This document shows, in pieces, positions 1-12,783 of a stretch of 64,000 bases of DNA. The notes under the pieces were generated by a model that worked only from the letters and a program-made list of their open reading frames with translations, was not told the DNA's origin and ran no database searches. Position numbers and translations under genes: made by a program. Position 1 is the first letter of the stretch. Every line of letters starts with the position of its first letter. Origin of the DNA: Struthio camelus (Eukaryota; Chordata; Aves; Struthioniformes; Struthionidae); assembly GCF_040807025.1 (NCBI RefSeq), contig NC_090943.1, positions 4,822,356 to 4,886,355 of the forward strand, in the 5' to 3' direction.

Positions 1-3000
1 ATTAAGCAATTGTAAAGCATTTTTGTCAAAGTTATAGAGAGCTATTAATAAGAACAAGACAGAGGATTTTAAAGTGCTACTTCTCACGGTATTCCTCAGT
101 AAAATGCTTATTCAGAAGTAGTGAAAAGCGGTTATGAACAATGGTCTAGCAAGAACTGATCTGCAATGCAAGATGAGTTTAATTATAGGCACTGTATACT
201 ATTCCCTAGGGTTACAAAGGGAAAAGGCATTCTTTATTCCATGGTCTTATTGCTTTTGTGTGAGACTAGATGCAGCCACAGTGAAGATGGGTACGGTGGA
301 CAAGAATGAATCTACACAGCCTATCCCCAGCCACATGATCGCTGTTCTACTTTATCTACAAGGAAAGCTGGAAAAGACCTAACCAAAACTATGAGGCCAC
401 ACAGAAAAAGCCAGAATCAGTGTCAACGACAGATCCTTCACCCTAAGCAAATAGTGGCCTTAAGAGCATGCATTTAAACCACCATAACACAAATAAAAAC
501 ATCTTTCCTTACCAGAGGAAGCAACGTGAAAGTGAAGAAGCAGGTCTTCCAGTTGATGGCCATCTCTCTTGATTTTGATCTTTAGTCAAGTTCTGCCTGT
601 TTAACACTATTATTAAAGCTGAAGTGCACGGTCGCTGCAGATGCTATTGTCAATGCCTTCACGTCAAGGCTCAGATCTCTGCAGTGAAACAGGATGATGA
701 TTATAAATATAGAAAACATGAAGAGAATGAGAAAGAAATGGACACAGAACAGAGAACATAGCACTTCAACTGTGCGATCCACCATACTTATTTGTTTTGC
801 AGCTATTATAGCTGGTCTTGGATACTTAATTTAAAGCCCAAGGACAAGTGTGATCAATAACTTGGATCATAGAAACTACTGAAACAGATTTCATTATAGA
901 AAAGACCTAAATTGCATCCAGAGGAAACATAGAGTAGAGTATTTTTAACCAGAAAAAGGACTTGAATGTCTTCCTCGCTTCTGAAGTCAAAATTTGACCC
1001 TCGTGATTTTCAGCAGAGGCTCAGAATTGTGAGTGAGGGCTTTTTAAGACGTTGTATGACTTGATGATTTACTCCCTGAGATCACTTTTCCAGATACCAA
1101 AATCCATGTTCAGAGCTGTTAATCTGATAGCTTTTTAGGCATTCAACAACAGAGACACAAAGGAATGAAAAGTGCCCTCAGAAATCCTGAAGATTCATTC
1201 ATGACATAAGTTAGGATTGACTTACCTTGGTCACTGATATGTCATGCATATCTGTGACTTCTACTGCTTGGTTTCATCCAAAGAACTAAACAGAACTATG
1301 CCCCTGACTTTAATTCTATCCTAACACCTCCTGCTGTGACCTAGTATTTCAAAATTCCCACCCAATCTGGGTCATGACGATTCCAAAAATAGTTATATAA
1401 TATTCAGGAGAACCTCTCTGTCTCAGGTTCTGGCTGGATGCAAACCACATTGCTCAGTGTCACCTTTCTAAACATTATCTTGCCTCAGATATTCATGCTT
1501 TGGTGACAGAGATCTCTCTTGTCCTACCTAAAGGCAGGCTTTTACCCCAGAGATATACTTTCAGATTTATTTTTTTCCTTTCCTAGTTGCCCATCACCTG
1601 AGATGGCTCCCCTTCATTTTACCTCTACTTACCAGACCTTATTCCTCCAAAATGAAGTCAGCCCGAGGTCCTTTGATTATAGTTATAATAGTGAAGATGA
1701 GACCTCTCTGCTTAGGGGAGTTTATTCCGACAAACATAAACTCTGCCACATCAGTTTGTCTGAGAGCCAGAGAACTGTCCTTCATCCATGTTATATATTT
1801 ACTATTATTTATTTATTAAAAACTTATTGTCGTATGTAGGATTTCTGCATTCCACCACCTAGCACCTCTGTGGGCATAAATATGACTGACATGTATCTTC
1901 ACAACTTGAGAAATGTTTAAACAGGTAAATGAATACATATAAGAGGGAAAAAAAAGTGATCACAGCTAATAACAAAAGAGGAATAAATGATATAGAAATA
2001 ATGAAGAAAATTAAAAAATAAATTAAATATGTGGAGTATGTATATTGGGAAACTATTATGAAATAATAATCAGAGAAAATGTGAGGAAGTATAACAAAGG
2101 AGGAAGAACTAAAAAGAAAACAGACAGAAGGTAAACAAAAGAATGACAAAGGGAAATATAAGAGAACGGCATGGTCAGGGGACACTCAATTTTTATACTG
2201 ATGGCAAGGTACTGCCAAGGCATCAGCATTTAGAAAGGAGGGAGTCTTTCAATTAAAAAATAAAAAAAAGAAAATTAAGCCATCTCTAGATTTCTGTCCT
2301 CTCTATCCAGACCCTGTCTAATCGAAGGACGATGATTCATAAAATTCCCTCTGAACTGATCTACCTTCTTCTATCCTCCCTTGATCAGTCACTCTCGCTC
2401 TGCTCTGGTACTGAATTTAATTACTTAACTGTATTTCTGATGGTTTATCAAATAATGAGGGACTGATAAGATCTCAGCTGAGGAGGACAGAAAACATTCG
2501 TGATGACATTCAGCAGCAAAGAGATGGAAAAGGAAAGTCACTCCATTAGCAGAAGGAACAGAAAACCAGACAGACACATCAGCAGACATTGGATTTAAGA
2601 TTATTTCTTGATAACTGGCACTCCCGTGCACAGGCCTGGCCAGAAAGGCCAAAGAGTGGTGTGGAGATCGAATTCTGTTCTCGGCTTCTGCCACTATTAT
2701 GCATCAGATATACAATATAAATGCAATAGAAGGATGGGAGATGTTTGACTAAATGAGTGGACAAACATCCTATGGGAAAATCATAACTTTAAGAATACTC
2801 TCTTTCTGTCATTTGAAGACCCAACTTTGCTTTAACCTGGCATCCACTTGGCTTGAAGAGCAGAGACAGAAGTTTATCCCTTTTACTTTAATTTCCAAAG
2901 AATTTCTAAAGAGGCAAAGAGAACATCTGCTAACCATTTTGCTGCCTTTCTTTGACATTTTCCAGAGAAAGTAAAAGAATCAACTTCATTTTTGCCTTCA

Positions 3001-6000
3001 AGGTAGCCATGGAAACCTGAATCACAAACTGGACTGAGGCTTTCATATCATCCACAGAAGCCCAAGTGCTTATTAGGTAATAACAGCTACCAGTCTTGCA
3101 GAGCCTTCTTCCCGAACCTGCAGAGCAATCTGCATGTGTTTTTTGGGCTCTCCTAACAGGTATGAAATTCTGAACAGGTGCAGAGTCCAGCTATTACTAA
3201 AAAATGGCTAATTTTCTCCCAAGCAGGTACAGTCAAATATGGTTTACAAAAACAGATGAACTTTTTAAAGTAAAGGAAATATTTTTAAAGCATCTCAATT
3301 TCAATACTAGGAAAAGAAATAAAAATATGAATATGAGACTTGGAAGGAAAAACTGAATTATTAAACAGACTCCTGTTGCCACTGAGAGCCAAACTCTAAA
3401 ATTTCATTAGTAAATTAGAGATGTTGGTGCTTCATCCCTTTGCTGTACTAGTAATTAAAACTAGTGAAGCCAGAATAGTCAACAGTGTGGGGGTTGCACC
3501 CTTCAAGGAGAAAAATACAGCTGCCCAAAATAACTAGATCTTCAAATACCTCTGGTGAAATAGGAAGGCTGTTGAAGTGGCTGAGAATCTGAAAACCATT
3601 GGTTATTGAAAAGGAGTGGGAGATCCTATAAAGTCTTCAGAGCACTATTTCAAGCATGGCTGAAGCATAGGAGGAAAAAGAATTTTAAAAATAAACAAAC
3701 AAACAAACTTATTTTGATCCGGTGCCGACTTAAGAAAGACATGTATCATCTATAAAGGAGGATTCATCTTTCCACTGTAGACATCTTCAGTGGCACAGCA
3801 GATTCTTTGTGTGTCTCAGTGGAGAACGATAGGCCCTTATGGGCAGGCTGGAGCAGCTCTGATGAAGCATGTCCTGCTGTTGGTTCCTTCCCCTATCTGT
3901 AAAGGAACTGTGGAGTGCTTAGCTCACCTGTGGACTATACGTTGTAAAGGCCTAATCGATGGTGGGAAGAATCCCATCATGAGAAGCCAGTCAGTGCCAA
4001 GTGCGTACAGTAAGAGCAGCTTTTTAATAAGTGGAATATGACATCACTAATCAACAAAAAGAGATAGTGGGACCTTTCCAAGTTAGGTGTTCCTACTCTC
4101 TAGGAAGGGATGAAAGAATCACTGCCTAAAAGATTCACACCTCACTATAAATACAGCGTCTAGAACTAAGTCAAACTAGTTTAGAATGAATGAAAGAGGA
4201 TTTTTAGTGATCATATAAGGCAGTTATTACCTGCTCGTAAGATCTCACCCAAAAGAAAGAAATAACCTGGTCTTCTAGGCTCATGATTATGGTCCTCGGG
4301 GATTTGTGCCATGGTTTGAAAGAAAGAAATAAATTTTGAAGCTGACCCATAGCAGCTTAAATCAGTGGTGACCAAATTTGAATTCATTAATTAATTAATC
4401 TTAATTCAGTCTCTAGCCTGAGCAGCCCACCACATCCTTTTCCTGCAGCATGGCTGAACTACTACACAAGTACAGAAATCTAAAGGCATTTGAGAACATG
4501 TGGGACCAGCATGTGTAAGCTGAATACTCTGTGTTGCAGCAAAGTCTTCTAGTCCATGCACAATTTTCCATCGTAGTGGAATTAAGTATATTCCCCTATG
4601 CAAAATAAACATAGACGGAGAATGAGGGGGTACACAAGACAGAAGGTGCCAAAGAGTATATTCCAGCTGTCACTAATTCATCTGGTTCATAGACCTTTCC
4701 CTCTGCATTTCCAAGTTCTCCCCAGTAAAGGGAACTCCACAGGCACAGTTTGCTTATCTTTGGCTTATATAGGAACAGAAGTTATGTAATTGATGCTCTG
4801 TTCATCTCCTTTAGGATGTCAATAGAAGGTGTGGAAGCTAGTGCATTTTACATTTTCCCTCCTAAAACATCCTGAATGTAGTACATCAACTTCATAATTT
4901 ATATTAGAGGACAAGGTGTACCTCTCCCACATTAACTGAGATTCTTACTAGCAAGCAATAAGCAAGGTCGGGGAAGCAGCCATTCAGTGACCTAGGACAA
5001 GCCACCTAATTTTAGAAAACTAGAAGACAGATCTTCACATATGAGCTCGTTGTCAAGTCTCTTTTTATATAATCAATGGAAAGAAGGAGACATATGTAGA
5101 AAGTAATTTGTCTGACCTATTTTAGCTGTCTGCTTGAAACATTCCTACTTCCCTCCTTTGAGTGTAAAGGAATTCTTAACAGCTAGCTCATGTGTTGACA
5201 TCTACGTTGTGGATATCCACATTTGGACAGAATAATCCTACCCCCAGTCTCTTCTGAAGAATGTAGACCAGTAATATGAAACCCCAAAGAGCAAAGTTTG
5301 GCCTACCACAAAGGCTTGAGAAAAAATAAGGTTGTTTAGGGTGTCAGTGAGTCACTATTGAAATATTTAGGTTGCAGAAAAAAGCTAAAAGGAAATTTAA
5401 TTGAATACCAAGTAACTCTTCCAGGTAGCAAGAGCTCTAAACTCTCTCATAGAAATTAGTCAGTAAAGAGCAATCCTACACCAATAGTCACAAGGGACAA
5501 CATTAGGACTTTTATCTCTGATATACCTCTTATTTCTTGGGCTTTAACTCTTTTAAGTTGTTTTGGATTGCTTACTTTAATCTTTCCAGATCACTGAACT
5601 TAAAGGATCTGTGTGGATTCACTGCAGCTGTGAATCTGGCCCTATCTTTCTCTTAAACGCCAAGATGACATTTATTCAGCTATTCCCCCTTGCATGCTTA
5701 ACTGGAAAAGTCTCTGATGTTCTTGCTTCCACTCACCATGTCTGTGGTCACTGACAGCAGAATAGGCTTGGAAGGGAAATTGCATTAGGAGGTCTAAAGA
5801 AAGAATTAGATTTTCAGAAAGAATTTACTACTACAAGGTACAGGTCAATCCTTTCCAGCTATTCATGAGTGTCTTCGGGGCCTCAGGAAGAAATGTCACA
5901 GCTTTCTCTGAAAGACTGGGCAATGAACAACACGCGTTTTGTAACAGGATTGCCCACAAAGAAGGTTGCAGCCTGTAGGACAGCTAGCCGTCATTCTAAC

Positions 6001-6511
6001 ATTTGGATTGATGTGAAGGTCACCTGCTGGTGATGTATGCACTCATGTAGTCTCTTCTAACATGCAATGTCTTCACTGTTCGGGAGAATAGTTGCTTTCA
6101 GCTTCCGAGAAAAGAATTAAAACAAGGAGCTGACACAATTCAGCTCAGTCATTGGGCACGGAAAGAGTTGAAAGAAATGTATTCATGTTGCTGCCTGGCT
6201 TAGGCATTTTGATATTAGAAAAAAACCTGTTAGTAGCAGTCCTTTTTCTAACTGGAGGAATAGGAGTGTGTTATGCTTTGACTTCTTTTTGCATGCATCA
6301 AATGCAGGAAACATCTGTGAATTCTACTAGTACTCTCTTTATAAAAAGTGAAGGTAAAGGTGCAATTGCAAAAACAGGAAATGGCACATTTCTGAGGCTG
6401 TGACTCCCATATGCAGATGAAAGTCTGAAGGACTTGTGTTCCTAGGTTATGTAAGAAAGAAATTATAGCAACGAAATTTTGCAAGAAAAAAAGAATACTT
6501 GATAAGGGAGA
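1..6511. other. unannotated AT-rich non-coding DNA
   Basis: No exon, RNA gene or recognisable repeat can be supported here. Open frames are short, and several are hydrophobic only because the strand is T-rich; the minus-strand frame at 1859-2185 is an example. A short AAAC repeat lies at 3691-3708. If the promoter at about 34.2-34.9 kb drives a minus-strand gene, this stretch would be intronic, but that is inference. Confidence 0.6.
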
Positions 6512-7665
6512 GTCATAGAATTACAGACTCATTGACGCTTGGAGGCACCTCTGGGGACTGTCTAGTTCAATTTGCTGCTCAGAGCAGGGTCAGCCAGAGC
6601 AGGTTGATCAGGGATGTGTTTAGTCAGGTTTCGATTATCTCCAAGGATGGAGAGTCCACAACCACTTTGGGCAACCTGTTCCGGTGTTTGATCACCTTTA
6701 CAGTAAAAAAGTTTTTTATTATGTTTGAGTTGAATTGCCTACTTTTCCGTTTGTGCCTATTGCCTCTTGTCCTTTCACTGATTCCGCTGAAAAGTGACTG
6801 GCTCTGTCTTCTTTACCCTCCCATCAGGTATTTACACTCACAAGATCCCCCCCGAGCCTTCTCTTCTCGAGGCTAAGCAGCCCCAGCTCTTTCAAGATCT
6901 CCTTCTATAAGATGCTCCAACCCCTTAAAAGGATCACCTCACTCAAGTTCCTGGCAACGCTCTTCTTAATGCAGTCCGTAACACTGTTGGCCTTATTTGC
7001 TGCAAAGGCACATTGCTGGTTCATGTTTGTCTTGTTTTCCCCTAGGGCCCTCCAGGTCCTTCTCTGCAAAGCTGCTTTCCAGGTGGTCGACCCTCCATGT
7101 GTACTAGTGCATGGGGTTATTCCTCCCCAGGTGCAGGACCCTACACTTCCCTTTGTTGAGCTTCATGAGATTCCCGTTTGTCCATTTCTCCAGACTGTCA
7201 AGGACCCTTTTAATGGCAGAGCAACCATTTGGTGTATCAGCTGCTTCTCCCAGTTTGTATCATCAGTAGACTTGCTGAGAGCGGATTTGGTGCTACTGTT
7301 TTAAGTCATTAATGATAATGTTAACCAGTATCGGTCCCCTTATCAATGCCTGGGGTACACGCCTAGTGACTGGCCTCCAGCAGGACTTTGTGCTGCTGAT
7401 CACAATCCTTTGAGCCCAGCAGTTCAGCCAGTTTTCTGTCCCCCTCACTGACTGTATTTCCTCAATTTGTCTATCAGGATATTATGGGAGACAATGTCGA
7501 AAGCCTTACTTCAGTCAAGATAAATAATATCCACTGTTCTTCCCTCATGCACCAAGCCAGCCATCTTCTCTTGTAAGATTATGAGGATGATCCATGCTGA
7601 GTACCCACAATCGCCTTCTTGTCCTTAATATATTCGGAAATTCGTTCCAGGATCTCACCTGACTT
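6512..7665 (-). mobile_element. CR1 LINE, 3' half, degenerate, internal deletion
   Basis: Read on the minus strand this is the 3' half of a CR1 non-LTR retrotransposon, covering the end of the reverse-transcriptase frame and the 3' UTR. On the plus strand it begins with the complement of the CR1 tail (CATAGAATTACAGA near 6515). It then runs through recognisable CR1 blocks: CTCCAAGGATGGAGAGTCCACA near 6640, GTGCATGGGGTTATTCCTCC near 7107, TTGTATCATCAGTAGACTTG near 7254, and a block near 7480 matching the region upstream of the catalytic motif. Compared with the CR1 sequence I recall, about 150-200 bp are missing at about 6927-6931, where the text jumps from the GATGCTCCA block straight to GGATCACCTC. 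The frame carries many stops and the copy is dead. The 5' end is truncated, as is usual for CR1. The open frames at 6499-6876 and 6912-7304 are antisense shadows of this element. Confidence 0.94.
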
Positions 7666-8299
7666 TAGACATCCAAATGTTAGACATTTACTGTCCAGTC
7701 CAGTCTATCTAGGCTCTCTTTATAGGCAATGGAAAGGAGGTAAGTATCCCCAGGGAACAATTTCTCTGTCCGAGTGCTAGATGTTTAATTTTAGATAAAG
7801 TGAGTTACTCTTTTGAAAGTGTCAATTTTTTTCCATTGTCTTCTAAGGCAGATTAGGGTAAGCACAGAAAATTCCATCTCCTAAATTTAAGACACCTCCT
7901 AAGACCTGATAGCAAGCAACACTGAACACTAAACTCCTTTTATGTCATAGCCTTTTCATATTTTCAGTACTATCTCTATTACTTTTTTTTAACGCAGCCT
8001 AATAACTTCCGTGCATGTTTTATTTCAGCTGTCCCCGATTATAATTATGGGATTTTTTTTTTTCTTTTCCTTTGAGGGGTTTCAATTAACTTGAAATCCC
8101 CTGAAGATGTAAGAGTATTATAATTGGTCCTTACACAGTACACCCCTTATCATTTCTAAATAACCTGTCAGCTCTTGTATTTCCTAGTCCTCTAACTTTA
8201 TAGAATTCTCCTAACATTTCAAAGAATCCTCTTAAACCTCATCTAAATAGGCTAGATCTGGAATAGGTTTTAATAAGTATCACTCAGCCAATTCGGGAA
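7666..8299. other. unannotated stretch between two LINE remnants
   Basis: No gene is seen. The sequence is T-rich on the plus strand, with short T runs near 7983 and 8050. It may contain more of the old LINE that becomes recognisable after 8300, but I cannot align it from memory. Confidence 0.5.
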
Positions 8300-8870
8300 A
8301 GATATGCCAATTTACACCTTCTAAAGAGCTGAATCAATTTTTGATCATCTGCAAATTTTTCTAACATATTTTTCACTATCTTTCAGACCTTCCATAAGAT
8401 ACTGCAGCATATCTCCTTGTGACACTCATTATCACTTTTCTATCAGGCTGAGAAATGATCATATATTCCTACTGCTTTGTTTTCTCTTTGTTTAAGGCTC
8501 AGACACACAGATTTTTACAGCTTACCCAATTATTATCTCTCAGCTGATATGCAGCAAGAATACATATGCCTCTTAGTTCACATCAAATTAAAGGCAGCGC
8601 AAGTTAATTTTAGTTCTCTTTCATTGTCAATAAGCTAAATTTCGTTGCCTTGCATTCATCATAGGCAAGATCACATAGGAAGTTGCCATAGGACAGTTGA
8701 CGTGCAGGAAGTTAAGGTAATTTAATCATTCACCTGAGCTGCTCAGCTCTTCCCATCTCAGCTGCTGCTTGCTTTAGTTCTTCAGTAAGGATATTATCAA
8801 AACCTGTTTGAAAATCAACATCCACTATATTTTGCACATTCATATCTGTAATCATAAAGCCCAGCCTTTC
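8300..8870 (-). mobile_element. ancient L3/CR1-like LINE fragment
   Basis: Several blocks fit the antisense reverse-transcriptase region of the old L3/CR1 family. A block near 8330-8365 (GAATCAATTTTTGATCATCTGC) corresponds to the 'tttgcatcatctgcaaa' segment. ATCTCCTTGTGACACTCATT near 8410 corresponds to the 'ccttgaggaatgccact' segment. TATATTCCTACTGCTTTG near 8461 corresponds to 'tttattcctaccctttg'. GATATTATCAAAACCTG near 8790 corresponds to the 'ttatcaaaagcc' segment. The order and orientation are consistent with one old copy. Divergence is much greater than in the neighbouring CR1 at 6512-7665, so it inserted far earlier. Both ends are approximate. Confidence 0.6.
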
Positions 8871-11800
8871 TTGAGCTTTGAAAATTTATGGCCTTTCAGG
8901 AGACAAAGTATAAAACTAAGAGATCCTCGACTCTTTAGACAAACTCCAGTTAAAATGCCTGGCTTTTATGAGTGAAAGAAATCTTCAAGATATGATAAAT
9001 CTTATCCTTCATATTATGGTTCTTCACCTGTACATGTATGAATTAACAATAGCATTTTGAAGGATGTCGATATTTAAAGGATTGTTCTGCATATCTGAGT
9101 ATGCAGACATTATAATAGCTTTAGAAGTCTGTTGTGATCATTGCTTCAGGCTTTCTGCAACCTCCAATGGGTATGGGTGGATCATTTACCCATAGATCAA
9201 GTTCTTCTAGCTTACCTTTGCAACTAAAGGAGCTAGATACTTAGGAAAGCAGAATCTGTGGAATATAATTGATAACTCCTTGTGTATAGGCTATAAGGAT
9301 AGTCGTTCTTGGTGGGCTACCATGTAATATCACCCACAAAATTTATCCATCAGTCTTGCCTTGATTGGGATTATTTTCCCCATTCTATTGCCCATCAATT
9401 CTCTCTTCTGCCCTTATTTTGTTGACTTCCTCAGAGAACCGGCAAAATGGCATGACTTCTTTAACTAAAGACTCTGAACAGTCAGTTGCAAGGAAACATC
9501 AATAAACTACATTATATTCAAGAAGCACTAGTAGGTAAAGTAAAACGTTATTTGAAAAGTTTTCTTTTTATCTTTTTAGGCAGATTAATTACCATTTTCA
9601 AACACCTATGGTGTATGCAGCACTTGATAGCTAATATGCACCTAATATGAGATTAAAAAGGTAACTACATTCTGCTCCATTCCAGCATTTAAGTGCTTGC
9701 TGGCAAGACCCTGTGAAAATATTACTCTCCAACAAGTAAAACGTTCTCCAGCTGGTATATCAAAGTTTCATATCGAAGTTTTGCAACAGCTGCTTGATTC
9801 ATTTCCTTTCCTTGAGTGGTTACCTGGTCATAGGTGTATCCACACGGTTTTTCAGCACTGCATAGGAGCTTGTAAGGACTGTTACCTGTCAGTCCACCTT
9901 GCCATCCATCTCCGCTTTGAACTCATCTAGATTGGATAGATATCTGCTCAGCTGCACCAGTTACTTGACTTCGTTTCTTATGTTTTTACTTTCCTTCTCT
10001 CTGTGTCTGATTACTATTTATAAACTCTCCTTCAGAGCTGAGTATATCTTAAGGGGATCGGTCAAGAAGACAGGAAAAATATATCTCAGGCCTGAGTCCT
10101 AACAAGGCTGTCATCCACAGCTTGAGGAGCCTCACATTTCTCATGGGAAGTTTGATGAAATTTAAACATCTTTGATGAGGAAATTGTGATTTTCCCAACC
10201 TCTCCTATTCACAGTCTACAGCATGAAGACCAATGCAGTGCTTACAGCCTCTCTGTAAGAAATCAGGAGATCCAAATGGATGCATGTTGCCACCCACAGC
10301 CATAATCCGATGTGCTCATAATTATCGCACATGACGGCATAGTACTGCCTTAAGGCATAAGAAGAGACTCCTCCTGTATTTTAAGAAGTGTTTGCCTACT
10401 TCTGTTGGTTAGGATGGGTTTTTTGTTGGTTAGCCACTAAAGAGATTCTCTTTCACATGTTGCTGACTGATACAATAGGAAAATTGTGGAGAGTTAAGGA
10501 CCTCACATAAGAATGCAATCAGACAAATCAGATGACTTTTCTGTGCTTCCCTATGACATAAAAGGTGAAAGAAACCAAAGCTCTACCTGATTTGTAAGTG
10601 AAATGTGATATGGCTTATCCATTTGTCCATGGATCTTGAACATTACATCTAACTCCAGTCCTGAACACCTAAAATAGAGAAAAGGACAGAGGAAAGACCA
10701 GAAGCAGGAAAAAAGAAGCTCTGGAACAGAGACTATTGTTCCTATTGTGTCTGAAGATCATTCCATGTGTAGCTGTCCTGCAGTCTGTGCATACTCCTGA
10801 ACTGAAAATAGTATATTCACTTGAGTGTGATGCCACACTTAGGTTAATTAGCTGAAGTGATTAACTTGAGCACGAAGTTATCAGCATGAAGCTGTCTTGC
10901 TCCAAATATCCAAAGTCATCTCTGTTCAAGGTGTTGCGTGCTATCAGCTGTGAGGAAATATCATGAATGTCTTTAATATGGCACTGCGCTATATATTACT
11001 TATGCACTCCAAAGGAGCGGTCGTGCAGTCAGTGACGGACCCACGGGCAGAAACCAGTCTCTCAGATCTATCAAGAGCACACCCAGCTCATACTGTCTCT
11101 GGGAAACAGTGAGTATGCCCTTCCCATCTCAAAAGAGGATCAGAGTAAGAAAATAGACAAAGGAAAGGAGTTATCTCTTCCCTCAGAAGGTAGTAAATAT
11201 GATGAGCAATTGCCTCATGCCAAAGAAGGAAAAATGTGAATTTCATGTGCAGAAAAAAATTGATACAACTTTGGCACTCCGGGCATTTTGGAACTCCGAC
11301 AAAATTGCCAAGGTGTTCAGAGGGGACAATCAAACGATCTTTCCTCGCCTTACAAGTACAATTCTTTGTTGTTATTTTCCCATGCAGACAGTAGAGTCTT
11401 TTTGACTAGAATATCTGGTACTTCAGTAAGCACTCTGACTTGGCAATCTACACTGATGTCCTGGTTGACCATCCATTGCTCTCCTTCACAAATCTAAAGA
11501 ATGTGGGCCAAAGTCCAAACTATCTTGATGAAGAAAAATATAATATTTTTCCTGATTTCTGAACGGATAGAGAAAATGATTCCCCTACTCCTGTGATCCT
11601 TCAAGTACAGAATGTTCAACTGTCAGAGAAACGTACCCCAGAACAGTCCTGGGACTACAACACTATCAATTCTGTCTTTAGGGAGATGAAAAAACTGCTT
11701 TATTAAAAGTTTAATTCCTACATCAAAAGGTAAGGTTAAGTCCTGCAAGAGAACTGGCAAGTTGCGTAATTCATATTTTTTCCACCTACGTTTCCTGTTG

Positions 11801-12741
11801 TCACCCATTTCTATTGTACCTCGAAAGGTCTAAGTTTGGCCCAGCTATATCCCGACTTGCAGTTAATTAACTCATCATTTGCATATCCTAGTTCAGTAGT
11901 ATTATGATGTTCTACAGCATGTGTTCTTGCAAAACCAGGGATGAAATTCATGTCAGATGAATTTACCTATCTAGAAGTGAAATTTCTTCATCCAAGCTAG
12001 TCTCTCTTTCTAGAGAATAAAGGATGGGCAACTCCCCTCAGCATCACACACGTTATTCTTGCTCTGGGACAGTGTGCTACCCATTTTGGTAAGCAGGCAG
12101 CTAATAAAGTAGTAAACCCCGTTTGATTACCTCAGAAGACTGTGTGTTCAGTAGGGAGAGCCCTGAGCATAGTAGAGGTGTAAACAAAGGAGGAAGAAAA
12201 GCAATTGAAATTAAAGTCAGGATTGGCAGAAAAATATATTTAGCTGGGATTTAGAAGAAAACTTCTAATCCTCAGTAGGAAGAGGCCCTAGAACTGCCCT
12301 CCAGAAAGAGGAGGGGGAGGCAAGCAAGGTAACAATTGTAAGAGAGCTTGATACGATTTGAATATTTTGTAAACCACTTTCTCTAATATCTGGATTATTA
12401 GCAGTGCTAACGCACACGGGTTCGCAGTCACACGGCCTCTGACTCAACTGGCTCCCATCCAGCCACCTTAAAGCGCAGAGCGAACTTGTGCCTTAGGAGA
12501 AAGACAGAAATGTATTCTCAGCCTCTTCTGTTCCCACTAGCTTAGAGGCAGTTGAGGCTACTGAGCTTTTATTGGTAATGGATGATGAATGTGATTATAG
12601 CTTAGATAGATGGACAGAGACGAGTCATTCAGACCTTAGCAGAAGTGTTTCTACTCACACAAGGGGCAGTCCAAGAGTCTTTCCTTCGGTCTGACATATA
12701 GTGAGAAATTAAATTGAGTCTACAAAAAGTGCTGAGGGATT
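8871..12741. other. unannotated non-coding DNA
   Basis: No supportable exon, RNA gene or named repeat. The frame at 9697-9930 (77 codons) has no recognisable domain and no convincing splice context. Confidence 0.55.
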
Positions 12742-12783
12742 CTTTTCCTTTTCCTTTTCCTTTTCTTTTTTTTTTTCTTTTTT
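12742..12783. repeat. TTTTCC-type simple repeat
   Basis: The hexamer TTTTCC is repeated about four times and runs into a T-rich tail. This is a pyrimidine-rich microsatellite of about 42 bp and probably varies in length between individuals. Confidence 0.9.

Noticed and set aside
582..785. Minus-strand frame resembling a single membrane segment
   Set aside because: Hydrophobicity follows from T-rich sequence. There is no paired splice site and no recognisable family.
6499..7304. Two plus-strand open frames of 125 and 130 codons
   Set aside because: They are the reverse strand of the CR1 element at 6512-7665.
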